Shown here: positions 26,837 through 33,696 of the stretch, piece after piece | Layout of the letters: each line of letters starts with the position of its first letter | Numbering within the stretch: the stretch's first letter is position 1 | Origin: Pseudomonas fluorescens | GTDB lineage: Bacteria; Pseudomonadota; Gammaproteobacteria; Pseudomonadales; Pseudomonadaceae | Direction: 5' to 3' | NCBI RefSeq assembly: GCF_000802965.1 | Contig: NZ_JSAK01000021.1 | Span: forward strand, 1 to 33,696 | DNA: 33,696 nt | Made by a program: the position numbers and the translations under genes | The notes under the pieces: generated by a model | The model's database searches: none | Told to the model about the DNA's origin: nothing | Seen by the model: the letters and a program-made list of their open reading frames with translations, nothing else

Positions 26837-27780
26837 CGCAGTTTCTCCGCCACACGCATGACAGCACTACGGGAACGTGGGTTGGCTTTGAGTTCGGCGT
26901 CGGAGGCCGTCTGCGCTTTGCCATGGACTTTGACTTTCGGTTCGAACGCTACGTGGCGAACCGGCAGGTTGCGCGGCAGGTTATCGGCTTCGCCTTTCAC
27001 CAGCTTGCGCATGAACAGTTTGACGATGCGGTCTTCCAGCGAATGGAAGCTGATCACCACCAGACGACCACCAATTTCCAGGCAATCCAGTGCGGCTTCG
27101 AGGCCCGCTTCCAGATCGCCCAGTTCGTTATTGACGTGAATGCGCAGCCCCTGGAATGCACGGGTTGCCGGGTTCTTGCCCTTTTCCCATGCCGGGTTGG
27201 CGACTTTCAGGACTTCAGCCAGATCGGCGGTACGCTCGAACGGCTTGATGTCACGGCGCTCAGCGACGGCACGGGCCATGCGACCGGAAAAACGCTCTTC
27301 GCCATATTCCTTGAACACCCGGGCAATTTCTTCCACGGGCGCGGTGTTGACGAACTCGGCAGCGCTGATCCCGCGGGACGGGTCCATACGCATGTCGAGC
27401 GGACCATCGTTGAGGAAACTGAAGCCGCGCTCAGGGTCATCGAGCTGCGGCGAAGAGACGCCCAGATCGAGCAAAATACCGCTGACCTTGCCGTGCAGAC
27501 CGCGTTCGGCGACTTCCGAACCGAGCTCGGCAAAGCTGCGCTGCACAACGACAAAGCGGCCGTCTTCGGCCGCTAGCGTCTGCCCGGTGGCAATCGCTTG
27601 TGGATCCTTGTCGAATCCGAGCAACCGACCATCGGGACCGAGCTGACTGAGGATCAACCGGCTGTGCCCGCCGCGTCCGAACGTGCCATCCAGATAGCAG
27701 CCATCAGGACGTACGGCGAGAGCCTCGACGGCTTCGTCAAGCAGTACGGTGATGTGGTTAAAGCCGCTATCTATAGTCAC
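26833..27780 (-). CDS. rsmH: 16S rRNA (cytosine1402-N4)-methyltransferase RsmH
   Basis: 315 residues from a GTG start (27780). It methylates N4 of C1402 in 16S rRNA, in the P site, while RsmI (also in this window) methylates the 2'-O of the same nucleotide. The SAM-binding motif DGTFGRGGHS (31-40), the ILLDLGVSSPQLDDPERGFSF block and the C-terminal VISFHSLEDRIVK motif are present. Formerly mraW. Its start overlaps mraZ as GTGA. Confidence 0.98.
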   Translation of the reverse strand: MTIDSGFNHITVLLDEAVEALAVRPDGCYLDGTFGRGGHSRLILSQLGPDGRLLGFDKDPQAIATGQTLAAEDGRFVVVQRSFAELGSEVAERGLHGKVSGILLDLGVSSPQLDDPERGFSFLNDGPLDMRMDPSRGISAAEFVNTAPVEEIARVFKEYGEERFSGRMARAVAERRDIKPFERTADLAEVLKVANPAWEKGKNPATRAFQGLRIHVNNELGDLEAGLEAALDCLEIGGRLVVISFHSLEDRIVKLFMRKLVKGEADNLPRNLPVRHVAFEPKVKVHGKAQTASDAELKANPRSRSAVMRVAEKLR

Positions 27781-28232
27781 AGGATCAAATCACGCAGTTC
27801 GTCAGGCATCGCGCCCGGTTCTTGAATAGCAGCCAGGTCAGCGGCAGCAACCGCATCCCAGGCATCCTCGTCCCACAATTGGAACTTGTTCAGTTGGCCT
27901 ACCAACATCGCGCGCTTATCCAACTTGGCATATTCACGAAGACGCGGCGGAACCAGAAAACGACCACTGCCATCGAGCTCGAGGTCGACGGCATTACCAA
28001 TCAGTAAACGTTGCAGGCGACGGTTCTCTTCGCGAAGCGAAGGCAGTGCGCGCAGTTTGGTTTCGATAATTTCCCACTCATCGAGCGGGTAAACACACAA
28101 ACATGGATCAACGGCATCAATGGTGACGATTAACTGCCCGGAACTGCGCGAAACCAGCTCGTCACGGTACCGGCTCGGCATAGCGAGACGGCCCTTTGCA
28201 TCGAGACTGATTGCGTTGGCTCCGCGAAACAC
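27777..28232 (-). CDS. mraZ: transcriptional regulator MraZ
   Basis: 151 residues from a GTG start (28232) with GGAG about nine bases upstream. It has two SpoVT/AbrB-like swapped-hairpin DNA-binding modules, each with the DxxxR core: D11-AKG-R15 and D87-GSG-R91. MraZ forms rings and represses its own dcw promoter by binding spaced TGG-containing repeats. Exactly such repeats lie between this start and the promoter (28275-28300), which supports autoregulation. First gene of the cluster. Confidence 0.98.
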   Translation of the reverse strand: MFRGANAISLDAKGRLAMPSRYRDELVSRSSGQLIVTIDAVDPCLCVYPLDEWEIIETKLRALPSLREENRRLQRLLIGNAVDLELDGSGRFLVPPRLREYAKLDKRAMLVGQLNKFQLWDEDAWDAVAAADLAAIQEPGAMPDELRDLIL

Positions 28233-28274
28233 GTCAGCGTTTCTCCAAATATTAGCGTTTTGCGTTCAAAAAAC

Positions 28275-28300
28275 CCACTTCATGCCACTTTCCGCCACTT
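28275..28300 (-). promoter_or_regulatory. MraZ operator: three AAGTGG repeats, 10-base period
   Basis: On the minus strand AAGTGG occurs three times, at 28300-28295, 28290-28285 and 28280-28275, exactly ten bases apart (one helical turn). This matches the known MraZ site architecture of short TGG-containing direct repeats with five-base spacers. The repeats cover about +1 to +26 of the predicted transcript, ideal for repression. Confidence 0.85.
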
Positions 28301-28306
28301 GCGCAC

Positions 28307-28336
28307 ACTATAGGAATGCGCCCACCACACCGTCAA
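28307..28336 (-). promoter_or_regulatory. sigma70-type promoter of the dcw cluster (Pmra)
   Basis: The minus strand has TTGACG (28336-28331), an 18-base spacer and TATAGT (28312-28307), close to the sigma70 consensus. Transcription would begin near 28300, right at the first MraZ repeat, leaving a leader of about 68 bases before the mraZ GTG. Confidence 0.75.
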
Positions 28337-28589
28337 GGCGCGGATTAAAGGAAATCCCTTACAGAACTGAGATTTAGGAGCATATAAGGAGGGGTAACGA
28401 GAATCTGGCAGACGAATCCGACCGATAACTTGAATCAGCACAGAAGGCTGCGTTCGAAAGTTAAAGTAATTTATTAAGAGTAAGATTTTTTCGGTATTAC
28501 GAAAGTGCTTCTGCCGACGATTCTGAAAGGAGGGAAAAACAGTCTTGCGAGAGTGCTGCCGGTGCCGGCCAAATGGCCATCACCACGCC
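28337..28589. other. intergenic stretch between Pmra and rnpB, no gene seen
   Basis: About 250 bases, more AT-rich than the neighbours. Two Shine-Dalgarno-like plus-strand motifs (AAGGAGGGG near 28387 and AAAGGAGGG near 28527) have no start codon at a workable distance and no long frame behind them. A small RNA cannot be excluded; I see no clear promoter plus terminator pair. Confidence 0.4.
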
Positions 28590-28625
28590 CTGCTTAATGA
28601 TTTAAGCAGAGAGTAAGAAAAAGGT
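28590..28625 (-). terminator. probable 3' end region of rnpB transcription
   Basis: Just after the mature rnpB end the minus strand has a T run (28622-28618), next to the closing P1 helix of the RNA, and then the perfect hairpin CTGCTTAA-ATCA-TTAAGCAG (28609-28590). The first arrangement resembles a terminator; the second hairpin lacks a T run. Confidence 0.5.
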
Positions 28626-28977
28626 GGAGAGTCGATCTGTAAGCCGGGTTCTGTCTTGAACAGTCATTCGTCTACGATGGCCATCACTGGACATCTTTAG
28701 CAACCTACCCGGTCCCAGCGCGGGCCACGCCTTGGGACCCTATTTGGTCTTGCTCCAAGTGGGGTTTACCTAGCCACGAACTGTTGCCAGACGTGCGGTG
28801 CGCTCTTACCGCACCTTTTCACCCTTACCGGCGCCGAAGCGCTTAGGCGGTTATTTTCTGTGGCACTTTCCGTAGGCTCACGCCTCCCAGGCATTACCTG
28901 GCACTTCGCCCTATGGAGCCCGGACTTTCCTCCCCCCCCTAATTTTCATAGAGGGCAGCGACTGTCCGATCGACTCT
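28626..28977 (-). ncRNA. rnpB: RNase P RNA (M1, bacterial class A)
   Basis: About 352 bases. The 5' end AGAGTCGATCGGACAG pairs with the 3' end CAGATCGACTCT to close helix P1. Universal class A segments are visible: GAGGAAAGTCCGGGCTCC near the 5' end, GCCACAGAAAATAACCGCC and GGTAAGGGTGAAAAGG in the middle, AGCAAGACCAAATAGG, GGGTAGGTTGCT and AGACAGAACCCGGCTTACAG near the 3' end. It is the catalytic RNA that matures tRNA 5' ends. A run of eight G (C run at 28932-28939 on the plus strand) lies in the 5' part. It begins 75 bases after the rsmI stop on the same strand; no strong promoter is evident in that gap. Confidence 0.98.
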
Positions 28978-29052
28978 CCGCCGCGAAGGTTAACGGCAGA
29001 GCGCCCGAAGAACAAGCGCTAAACGCCTTTTGCCATGCCTGCGCGTCGGGTT

Positions 29053-29934
29053 TTACTCGCCCTTCTGTTTATCCAGTGCGACCTGGTAGAGCACATTCTT
29101 GCGCTCACCGGTAATTTGCGCCGCCAATGCCGCGGCTCGCTTGAGCGGCATTTCCTCAAGCAACAGATTGAGGATACGCATTGCCTCACTGCTGACAGCG
29201 TCTTCGCTCTCGGGAGCGGACCAGCCCGCCACCAGCACCACACATTCGCCGCGCTGTTGATTGCTGTCCGACTCGACAAATTCGCGCAACTCGGCCAGCG
29301 GCAAGCCTTTGAGCGTTTCGAAGGTCTTGGTTATTTCGCGCGCCAGCAATGCCTGTCGCTCAGGTCCGAACACCAACTCCATGTCCTGCAGACATTCCAG
29401 GATGCGGTGGGGGGCCTCGTAGAAAATCAGCGTGCGCGGCTCTTCCTTTACCAACTCAAGACGCGCTCGTCGCCCCACGGCCTTGGCCGGCAGGAAGCCT
29501 TCGAAAATGAAACGATCCGACGGCAGCCCCGCCGCCGACAATGCCGCGATCAACGCACAAGCACCTGGAACCGGCACCACATTAATCCCGGCAGCACGGG
29601 CCTGACGCACCAAGTGATAACCCGGATCGGAAATCAGCGGCGTACCCGCGTCGGAGATCAGCGCCACATTGTCGCCAGCCAGCAGGCGCGTAATAAAGCG
29701 GCTGCCTTCATCCCGTTCGTTGTGTTCATGGCAGGCGGCCAGCGGCGTCTGAATACCGAAGTGCTGCATCAAGCGTTGCGAGTGACGGGTGTCTTCGGCC
29801 GCGATCAAGGCGACCTCACGCAAGATCTTCAGTGCACGCGCACTGATGTCGTCCAGGTTGCCGATGGGCGTCGCCACCACATAAAGCGAGCCAGCAGCGG
29901 AATTCAAAGCACCTGGAGCAGTCAAAGCGCACAC
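29053..29934 (-). CDS. rsmI: 16S rRNA (cytidine1402-2'-O)-methyltransferase RsmI
   Basis: 293 residues from GTG 29934. A TTG at 29925 (MTAPGALNS) has a better-spaced GAGGTG and is an alternative start. Tetrapyrrole-methylase fold: LYVVATPIGNLDDISARAL near 17-35, AAEDTRHSQRL, and the SAM-loop LISDAGTPLISDPGYHLV, followed by PGACALIAALSAAGLP and FYEAPHRILECL. It methylates the 2'-O of C1402, the partner modification to RsmH. Orthologue of E. coli yraL; diverges from lpoA as in E. coli. Confidence 0.96.
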   Translation of the reverse strand: MCALTAPGALNSAAGSLYVVATPIGNLDDISARALKILREVALIAAEDTRHSQRLMQHFGIQTPLAACHEHNERDEGSRFITRLLAGDNVALISDAGTPLISDPGYHLVRQARAAGINVVPVPGACALIAALSAAGLPSDRFIFEGFLPAKAVGRRARLELVKEEPRTLIFYEAPHRILECLQDMELVFGPERQALLAREITKTFETLKGLPLAELREFVESDSNQQRGECVVLVAGWSAPESEDAVSSEAMRILNLLLEEMPLKRAAALAAQITGERKNVLYQVALDKQKGE

Positions 29935-29955
29935 CTCATGATCAAGAAAGCCGCC

Positions 29956-30097
29956 ATTGTAGCGCGTAGCGGCGCAACGAAACGCGCAAGCAACACTCGG
30001 TTTTTCTGGCTTTTATGCCATACCGCAACATTTGCATGAGCTAAATTGATCGATTCACGCCAGTAACATCGCGCCCCGGCCAGTGCTTGGGTACAAT
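29956..30097. promoter_or_regulatory. divergent promoter region of rsmI and lpoA
   Basis: Two outward-facing TACAAT -10 candidates are seen: on the minus strand at 29961-29956 for rsmI, and on the plus strand at 30092-30097 for lpoA. Neither has a convincing -35 at 17 bases, so this is a weak prediction. Confidence 0.35.
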
Positions 30098-30132
30098 TCC
30101 ACGCTAATTTGATCGAGTATCAGGAACACTAC

Positions 30133-31944
30133 ATGATCGCTTGCCTGCGGCTGTTCACTGCCCTCTGCCTTGCTGCCTTGCTGGCGGCTTGCGCCAGCTC
30201 GCCCTCCTCCAGCCTTGGCGAAGTACCACGGACCCCGGATGCCAGTATCGAGCAACTGCTCGAGAAAGCCTCCCAGAGTAAATCGCCGGAAGAGGCCGCC
30301 CTGTTGCGCTTAAGTGCCGCCGACCTGGCTTATCGCCAGGGTAACGCTGGCCAATCAGCTCAAATCCTGCAGCAAGTTCCGGTTGAACAGCTCAAACCTG
30401 GCCAACAGGTTTTCGCCAACACCCTGGCGGCTGAACTGGCCATGGCACGCAATCAGCCCAAAGCGGCCCTGACTGCGTTGAGCCATCCGAGCATGCAACG
30501 CCTCGGCGAATTGTCCGAAGAGCAGCAGGTTCGCACCGGCACCGTACGCGCCCGCGCTCTTGAAGCCGATGGTCAGACCCTGGCCGCCGCAAAAGAACGC
30601 ATCTTTATTGCGCCAATGATGAGCGGTGAAGCTGCCAGCAAAAACCACGAAGCAATCTGGACCCTGATTGCCTCCCTGCCGACGGACCAATTGCAGCCGA
30701 CCACCACCGATGACCTCGGCGGCTGGATGGCACTGGCACTGGCGGTAAAATCTGCCGGTACGGTGGAACAGCAGCAGGCCGCGATCGACAACTGGCGCGC
30801 CCAGAACCCCAAGCACCCCGCTGCCATCCAGCTACCGCTGCCACTGACCAATCTCAAGGAACTGGCCAGCCAACCGCTGGGCAAAATCGCCTTGCTGCTG
30901 CCACAGGACGGCCCTCTGGCCTCGGTCGGCAAAGCGTTGCGCGAAGGCTTCATGGCCGCCCACTACCAGGCACAACAAGCCGGGCAGAAGCCGCCAGCCA
31001 TCGAGTTTTATGACAGCTCGCGCCTGAGCAACCTCGACGAGTTCTATCGCAAGGCCCAGGCCGATGGCGTGCAACTGGTCGTCGGCCCTCTGGAAAAGCC
31101 GCTGGTCAAACAGCTGAGCACTCGTCCGCAACTGCCGATCACCACCCTGGCCCTGAACTACAGCGAAGGTGAACAAGGTCCTGCCCAACTGTTCCAGTTC
31201 GGTCTTGCCGCTGAAGACGAGGCTCGCGAAGTGTCCCGCCGCGCCCGTGCCGACGGCCTGCATCGCGCCGCCATCATGGTGCCGAAGGGCGAATGGGGCG
31301 ACCGCGTGCTGAGAGCATTCAGCCAGGACTGGCAAGCCAACGGCGGCAGCATCGTTGCCACCGAGCGTGTCGATCAACCGGTTCAACTGGCCCAGCAAAT
31401 TGCCGATATGTTCCAGCTGCGCCAGAGCGAAGGTCGCGCCAAGAGCCTGCAAAGCACCGTCGGTTCGACGGTCGCCGCCCAGCCTTCGCGTCGCCAGGAC
31501 ATCGAGTTCATCTTCCTCGCCGCGACACCGCAACAGGCCCAGCAGATCAAACCGACCCTGAACTTCCAGTACGCCGGTGACGTTCCGGTTTACGCCACTT
31601 CCCACGTGTTCAGTGCCAGCGGTGATGTAAACCAGTACAACGACATGAACGGTATTCGCTTCTGCGAAACCCCATGGTTGCTGGATGCCAATGATCCGCT
31701 GCGCAAACAAGTTGCCGCACAATGGCCACAAGCGGCCGGTAGCCTGGGTCGCCTCTACGCCATGGGCGTCGACGCCTACAGCCTGGCGCCACGCCTGGGT
31801 CAACTCAAGGCGCTGCCGGACAGCCGCATTGAAGGTCAATCGGGCAGCCTGGGCATGACGCCGAACCAGCGTATCGTGCGCCAGTTACCGTGGGCGGAAT
31901 TCGTCAACGGTCAGGTTCAGCGCCTGCCGAACACCCCACGCTGA
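30133..31944 (+). CDS. lpoA: LpoA, outer-membrane lipoprotein activator of a class A PBP
   Basis: 603 residues from ATG 30133, with CAGGA seven bases upstream; a TTG 24 bases earlier would spoil the signal peptide. The lipobox LAAC with C20 marks a lipoprotein. The N-terminal half (about 30-240) is helical and TPR-like (AADLAYRQGNAGQSAQILQQ); the C-terminal half (from IALLLPQDGPLASVGKALREGF) has the periplasmic-binding-protein-like fold of the LppC family. LpoA reaches from the outer membrane through the wall to stimulate PBP1a. First gene of the lpoA-yraN-gmhA-dolP run. Confidence 0.95.
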   Translation: MIACLRLFTALCLAALLAACASSPSSSLGEVPRTPDASIEQLLEKASQSKSPEEAALLRLSAADLAYRQGNAGQSAQILQQVPVEQLKPGQQVFANTLAAELAMARNQPKAALTALSHPSMQRLGELSEEQQVRTGTVRARALEADGQTLAAAKERIFIAPMMSGEAASKNHEAIWTLIASLPTDQLQPTTTDDLGGWMALALAVKSAGTVEQQQAAIDNWRAQNPKHPAAIQLPLPLTNLKELASQPLGKIALLLPQDGPLASVGKALREGFMAAHYQAQQAGQKPPAIEFYDSSRLSNLDEFYRKAQADGVQLVVGPLEKPLVKQLSTRPQLPITTLALNYSEGEQGPAQLFQFGLAAEDEAREVSRRARADGLHRAAIMVPKGEWGDRVLRAFSQDWQANGGSIVATERVDQPVQLAQQIADMFQLRQSEGRAKSLQSTVGSTVAAQPSRRQDIEFIFLAATPQQAQQIKPTLNFQYAGDVPVYATSHVFSASGDVNQYNDMNGIRFCETPWLLDANDPLRKQVAAQWPQAAGSLGRLYAMGVDAYSLAPRLGQLKALPDSRIEGQSGSLGMTPNQRIVRQLPWAEFVNGQVQRLPNTPR

Positions 31945-32306
31945 TGCCTGACAGGTCACGCCAGCAAAGCGGTAAAGATGCCGAGCGCCATGCGCTGGAA
32001 CACCTTCAACAACAAGGTCTGCGCCTGTTGGCGCAGAACTGGTTGTGTAAACGCGGTGAGCTTGATCTGGTCATGCTTGATGGCGATACAGTAGTATTCG
32101 TTGAAGTTCGCTACAGAAAAAACACTCAATGGGGTGGCGCGCTCGATAGCATCGATGAGCGCAAACGGCAGAAACTGATTTTTGCCGCGCAGTATTTTCT
32201 TCAGCGCGAGTCACGCTGGGCCAATTCCCCCTGCCGTTTCGACGTGGTTGCCATCGACAGCAACCTCGATCAGTTGAACTGGTTGCAGAATGCCTTCGAC
32301 AGCTGA
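31944..32306 (+). CDS. yraN: YraN family (UPF0102) endonuclease-like protein
   Basis: 120 residues from ATG 31944, which shares one base with the lpoA stop (TGATG); the frame is open upstream but overlaps lpoA. It has the restriction-endonuclease-like core of the UPF0102 family: GKDAERHALEHLQQQGLRLLAQNW, RGELDLVMLDGDTVVFVEVRYRKN (Glu, Asp and Glu at expected catalytic spots; the usual lysine of VEVK is Arg here), then RKRQKLIFAAQYFL. The cellular role of the family is not settled; a link to DNA uptake or repair is only suggested. Synteny supports the name. Confidence 0.92.
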   Translation: MPDRSRQQSGKDAERHALEHLQQQGLRLLAQNWLCKRGELDLVMLDGDTVVFVEVRYRKNTQWGGALDSIDERKRQKLIFAAQYFLQRESRWANSPCRFDVVAIDSNLDQLNWLQNAFDS

Positions 32307-32407
32307 TTGCTTGCGCCCCGAAACGGACACCACCCAACACTTTTGCTCTTTGTTTTGCGGGCTGCACATTCACGTGCCGGACAGCCGCGCTCATTAAGGT
32401 CACACAG

Positions 32408-33001
32408 ATGGACATGCAATCGCGAATTCGCCAGCTTTTTCAGGCCAGTATCGACACCAAGCAACAGGCGATGGAAGTACTTGCACCGCACATCGAGCAA
32501 GCCAGCCAAGTGATGGTCAACGCCCTGCTCAACGAAGGCAAAATGCTTTCCTGCGGCAACGGCGGCTCTGCCGGCGACGCCCAGCACTTTTCGTCGGAGC
32601 TGCTCAACCGCTTCGAACGCGAGCGCCCGAGCCTGCCAGCCATTGCGCTGACCACTGACAGCTCGACAATCACCTCGATCGCCAACGATTACAGCTACAA
32701 CGAAATCTTCTCCAAGCAGATCCGCGCCCTTGGTCAGCCGGGCGATGTATTGCTGGCGATTTCCACCAGCGGCAACTCGGCAAACATTATTCAAGCGATC
32801 CAGGCCGCACATGATCGCGAAATGATTGTCGTAGCATTGACCGGTCGCGATGGCGGCGGCATGGCGTCACTGCTTTTGCCCGAGGACGTCGAGATTCGCG
32901 TACCGGCCAACGTCACCGCACGTATTCAGGAAGTCCACCTGCTGGCGATCCATTGCCTTTGCGATTTGATCGACAGCCAACTGTTCGGGAGTGAAGAATG
33001 A
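32408..33001 (+). CDS. gmhA: SIS-domain protein GmhA/DiaA (sedoheptulose-7-phosphate isomerase)
   Basis: 197 residues; ATG 32408 has AAGGT seven bases upstream, with a second ATG two codons later. The SIS fold shows CGNGGSAGDAQHFSSELL and LLAISTSGNSANI phosphate-binding loops. All four GmhA catalytic positions are kept: H60, E64, Q174 and H182, so it can probably make the heptose precursor for LPS core. Yet its flanks (ERPSLPAIALTTD, LCDLIDSQLF) and its place between yraN and a dolP-like gene match E. coli DiaA, the DnaA-binding initiation factor. In Pseudomonas this locus is called gmhA. Its stop overlaps the next start as ATGA; a 101-base gap precedes it. Confidence 0.93.
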   Translation: MDMQSRIRQLFQASIDTKQQAMEVLAPHIEQASQVMVNALLNEGKMLSCGNGGSAGDAQHFSSELLNRFERERPSLPAIALTTDSSTITSIANDYSYNEIFSKQIRALGQPGDVLLAISTSGNSANIIQAIQAAHDREMIVVALTGRDGGGMASLLLPEDVEIRVPANVTARIQEVHLLAIHCLCDLIDSQLFGSEE

Positions 33002-33576
33002 CCCCTAATCGCCTCGGCCTACTGGCCCTGACCCTGTGCCTCGGTATCAGCGGCTGCACCTCGGTGGTTAATGCCAGCCGTGAAGCGCCGATTGAAGATG
33101 ACCGCGGCACGCGCACCTTCGGCAGCAAGATCGACGACTCCCTGATCGACACCAAGGTCGGAGTGAACATCGCCAAGGCCGACCCGGCCCTGGACAACGA
33201 TTCGCACATTGTCGTCACCAGCTTCAACGGCGTCGTACTGCTCGCCGGGCAAACTCCGCGTGCCGACCTCAAGGCCAAGGCAGAACAAGCCGCTGCATCT
33301 GTCCAGCGGGTAAAGACGGTCCACAATGAACTGCAAGTTCTGCCACCCTCCGGCTTCCTTGCCCGCCAGAACGACACCTGGCTGACCTCCAAGATCAAGA
33401 CCCAGATGCTCACCGACCCGAACATTCCGGGCTCGCGCATCAAGGTTGTGACCGAGAACGGCATCGTCTACCTACTGGGCTTGCTGACCAAACAGGAAGC
33501 CCAGCAGGCGACCAATCTGGTGCAGGGCGTTTCCGGCGTACAGAAGATCGTGAAGCTGTTTGAGTACATCGACTGA
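32998..33576 (+). CDS. dolP: BON-domain outer-membrane lipoprotein, DolP/YraP-like
   Basis: 192 residues. The signal peptide ends in the lipobox ISGC with C20. Two BON domains follow (about 45-115, with DSLIDTKVGVNIAK and SFNGVVLLAG; about 124-192, with TWLTSKIKTQMLTD and TENGIVYLLG), the same layout as E. coli DolP, which binds anionic phospholipid and supports outer-membrane integrity and BAM function. The ATG overlaps the gmhA stop. A REP pair follows 20 bases after the stop and may end the transcript. Confidence 0.93.
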   Translation: MTPNRLGLLALTLCLGISGCTSVVNASREAPIEDDRGTRTFGSKIDDSLIDTKVGVNIAKADPALDNDSHIVVTSFNGVVLLAGQTPRADLKAKAEQAAASVQRVKTVHNELQVLPPSGFLARQNDTWLTSKIKTQMLTDPNIPGSRIKVVTENGIVYLLGLLTKQEAQQATNLVQGVSGVQKIVKLFEYID

Positions 33577-33596
33577 CACCTGCCTGCATCCACCTA

Positions 33597-33675
33597 TAGG
33601 AGCTGTCGAGTGAAACGAGGCTGCGATCTTTTGATCTTAAAAAATAAAAAGATCGCAGCCTTCGGCAGCTCCTAC
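33597..33675. repeat. REP pair, imperfect inverted repeat
   Basis: TAGGAGCTGTCGAG...GGCTGCGATCTTTTGATCTT on the left and AAAAAGATCGCAGCCTTCGGCAGCTCCTA on the right form an inverted repeat of the same family as 6646-6719. The left arm carries a degenerate GTCGAGTGAAACGAGG segment in place of GCCGAA. The A/T-rich loop could let it act as a terminator for the lpoA-dolP run. Confidence 0.8.
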
Positions 33676-33696
33676 GTTTGAAGGTGGTGAAGTAAT

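Noticed and set aside
28570..28605. Tiny plus-strand frame MAITTPCLMI near rnpB
   Set aside because: Ten codons only, and the nearest Shine-Dalgarno is more than 30 bases away.
28860..29114. Open frame on the plus strand across rnpB
   Set aside because: It is the complement of the RNase P RNA and has no independent support.
1..33696. CRISPR array, tRNA, rRNA, insertion sequence, prophage or toxin-antitoxin locus
   Set aside because: Reading both strands I saw no regularly spaced direct repeats of CRISPR type, no tRNA or rRNA signatures, and no transposase, integrase or toxin-antitoxin pair. The only repeats are REP elements and one possible dispersed repeat.

Overview
The window comes from a GC-rich gammaproteobacterium, almost certainly a fluorescent Pseudomonas close to the P. 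fluorescens group. The gene order of the division and cell-wall cluster, near-complete agreement with remembered Pseudomonas MurC, MraY and LpxC sequences, a Pseudomonas-type RNase P RNA, and GTAGGAGC-type REP elements between genes all point that way. No database search was possible, so product names rest on family motifs, lengths and synteny.

Left third (1-10.3 kb, mostly + strand) is accessory. The first 21 bases are the start of a divergent gene that leaves the window. A four-gene overlapping operon follows: a membrane-fusion adaptor, an RND pump of the hydrophobe/amphiphile (MdtC/MuxC-like) type, a response regulator and a histidine kinase of the CopRS/CzcRS type. Next come a small exported protein of unknown function with its own terminator, an OprD-family porin, and a membrane-bound diguanylate cyclase with a periplasmic sensor domain. 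REP doublets (REPINs) punctuate this part.

Middle (10.4-28.3 kb, - strand) is the complete dcw cluster. Read in transcription order it is mraZ, rsmH, ftsL, ftsI, murE, murF, mraY, murD, ftsW, murG, murC, ddlB, ftsQ, ftsA, ftsZ, lpxC. These genes make lipid II in the cytoplasm (murC-F, ddlB, mraY, murG), polymerise and crosslink it at the septum (ftsW, ftsI), and build the divisome (ftsL, ftsQ, ftsA, ftsZ). lpxC adds the committed step of lipid A synthesis. Most junctions overlap by 1-11 bases, so translation is probably coupled. In front of mraZ lies a sigma70-like promoter followed by three AAGTGG repeats with exact 10-base spacing, the expected MraZ autoregulatory operator. lpxC has its own extended -10 promoter and a terminator.

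Right third (28.6-33.7 kb): rnpB (RNase P RNA) and rsmI on the - strand; diverging from rsmI on the + strand are lpoA, yraN, gmhA/diaA and a two-BON-domain lipoprotein (dolP/yraP-like). This is the same order as E. coli yraL-yraM-yraN-diaA-yraP. The window ends in another REP pair.

I did not find a clearly new biological system. The best leads are the metal-type two-component genes wired to a non-metal-type pump, the 20-base palindrome in front of that operon, the unknown small exported protein, the identical embedded ribosome-binding junctions at murE/murF and murG/murC, and a DiaA-like protein that keeps all four GmhA catalytic residues.
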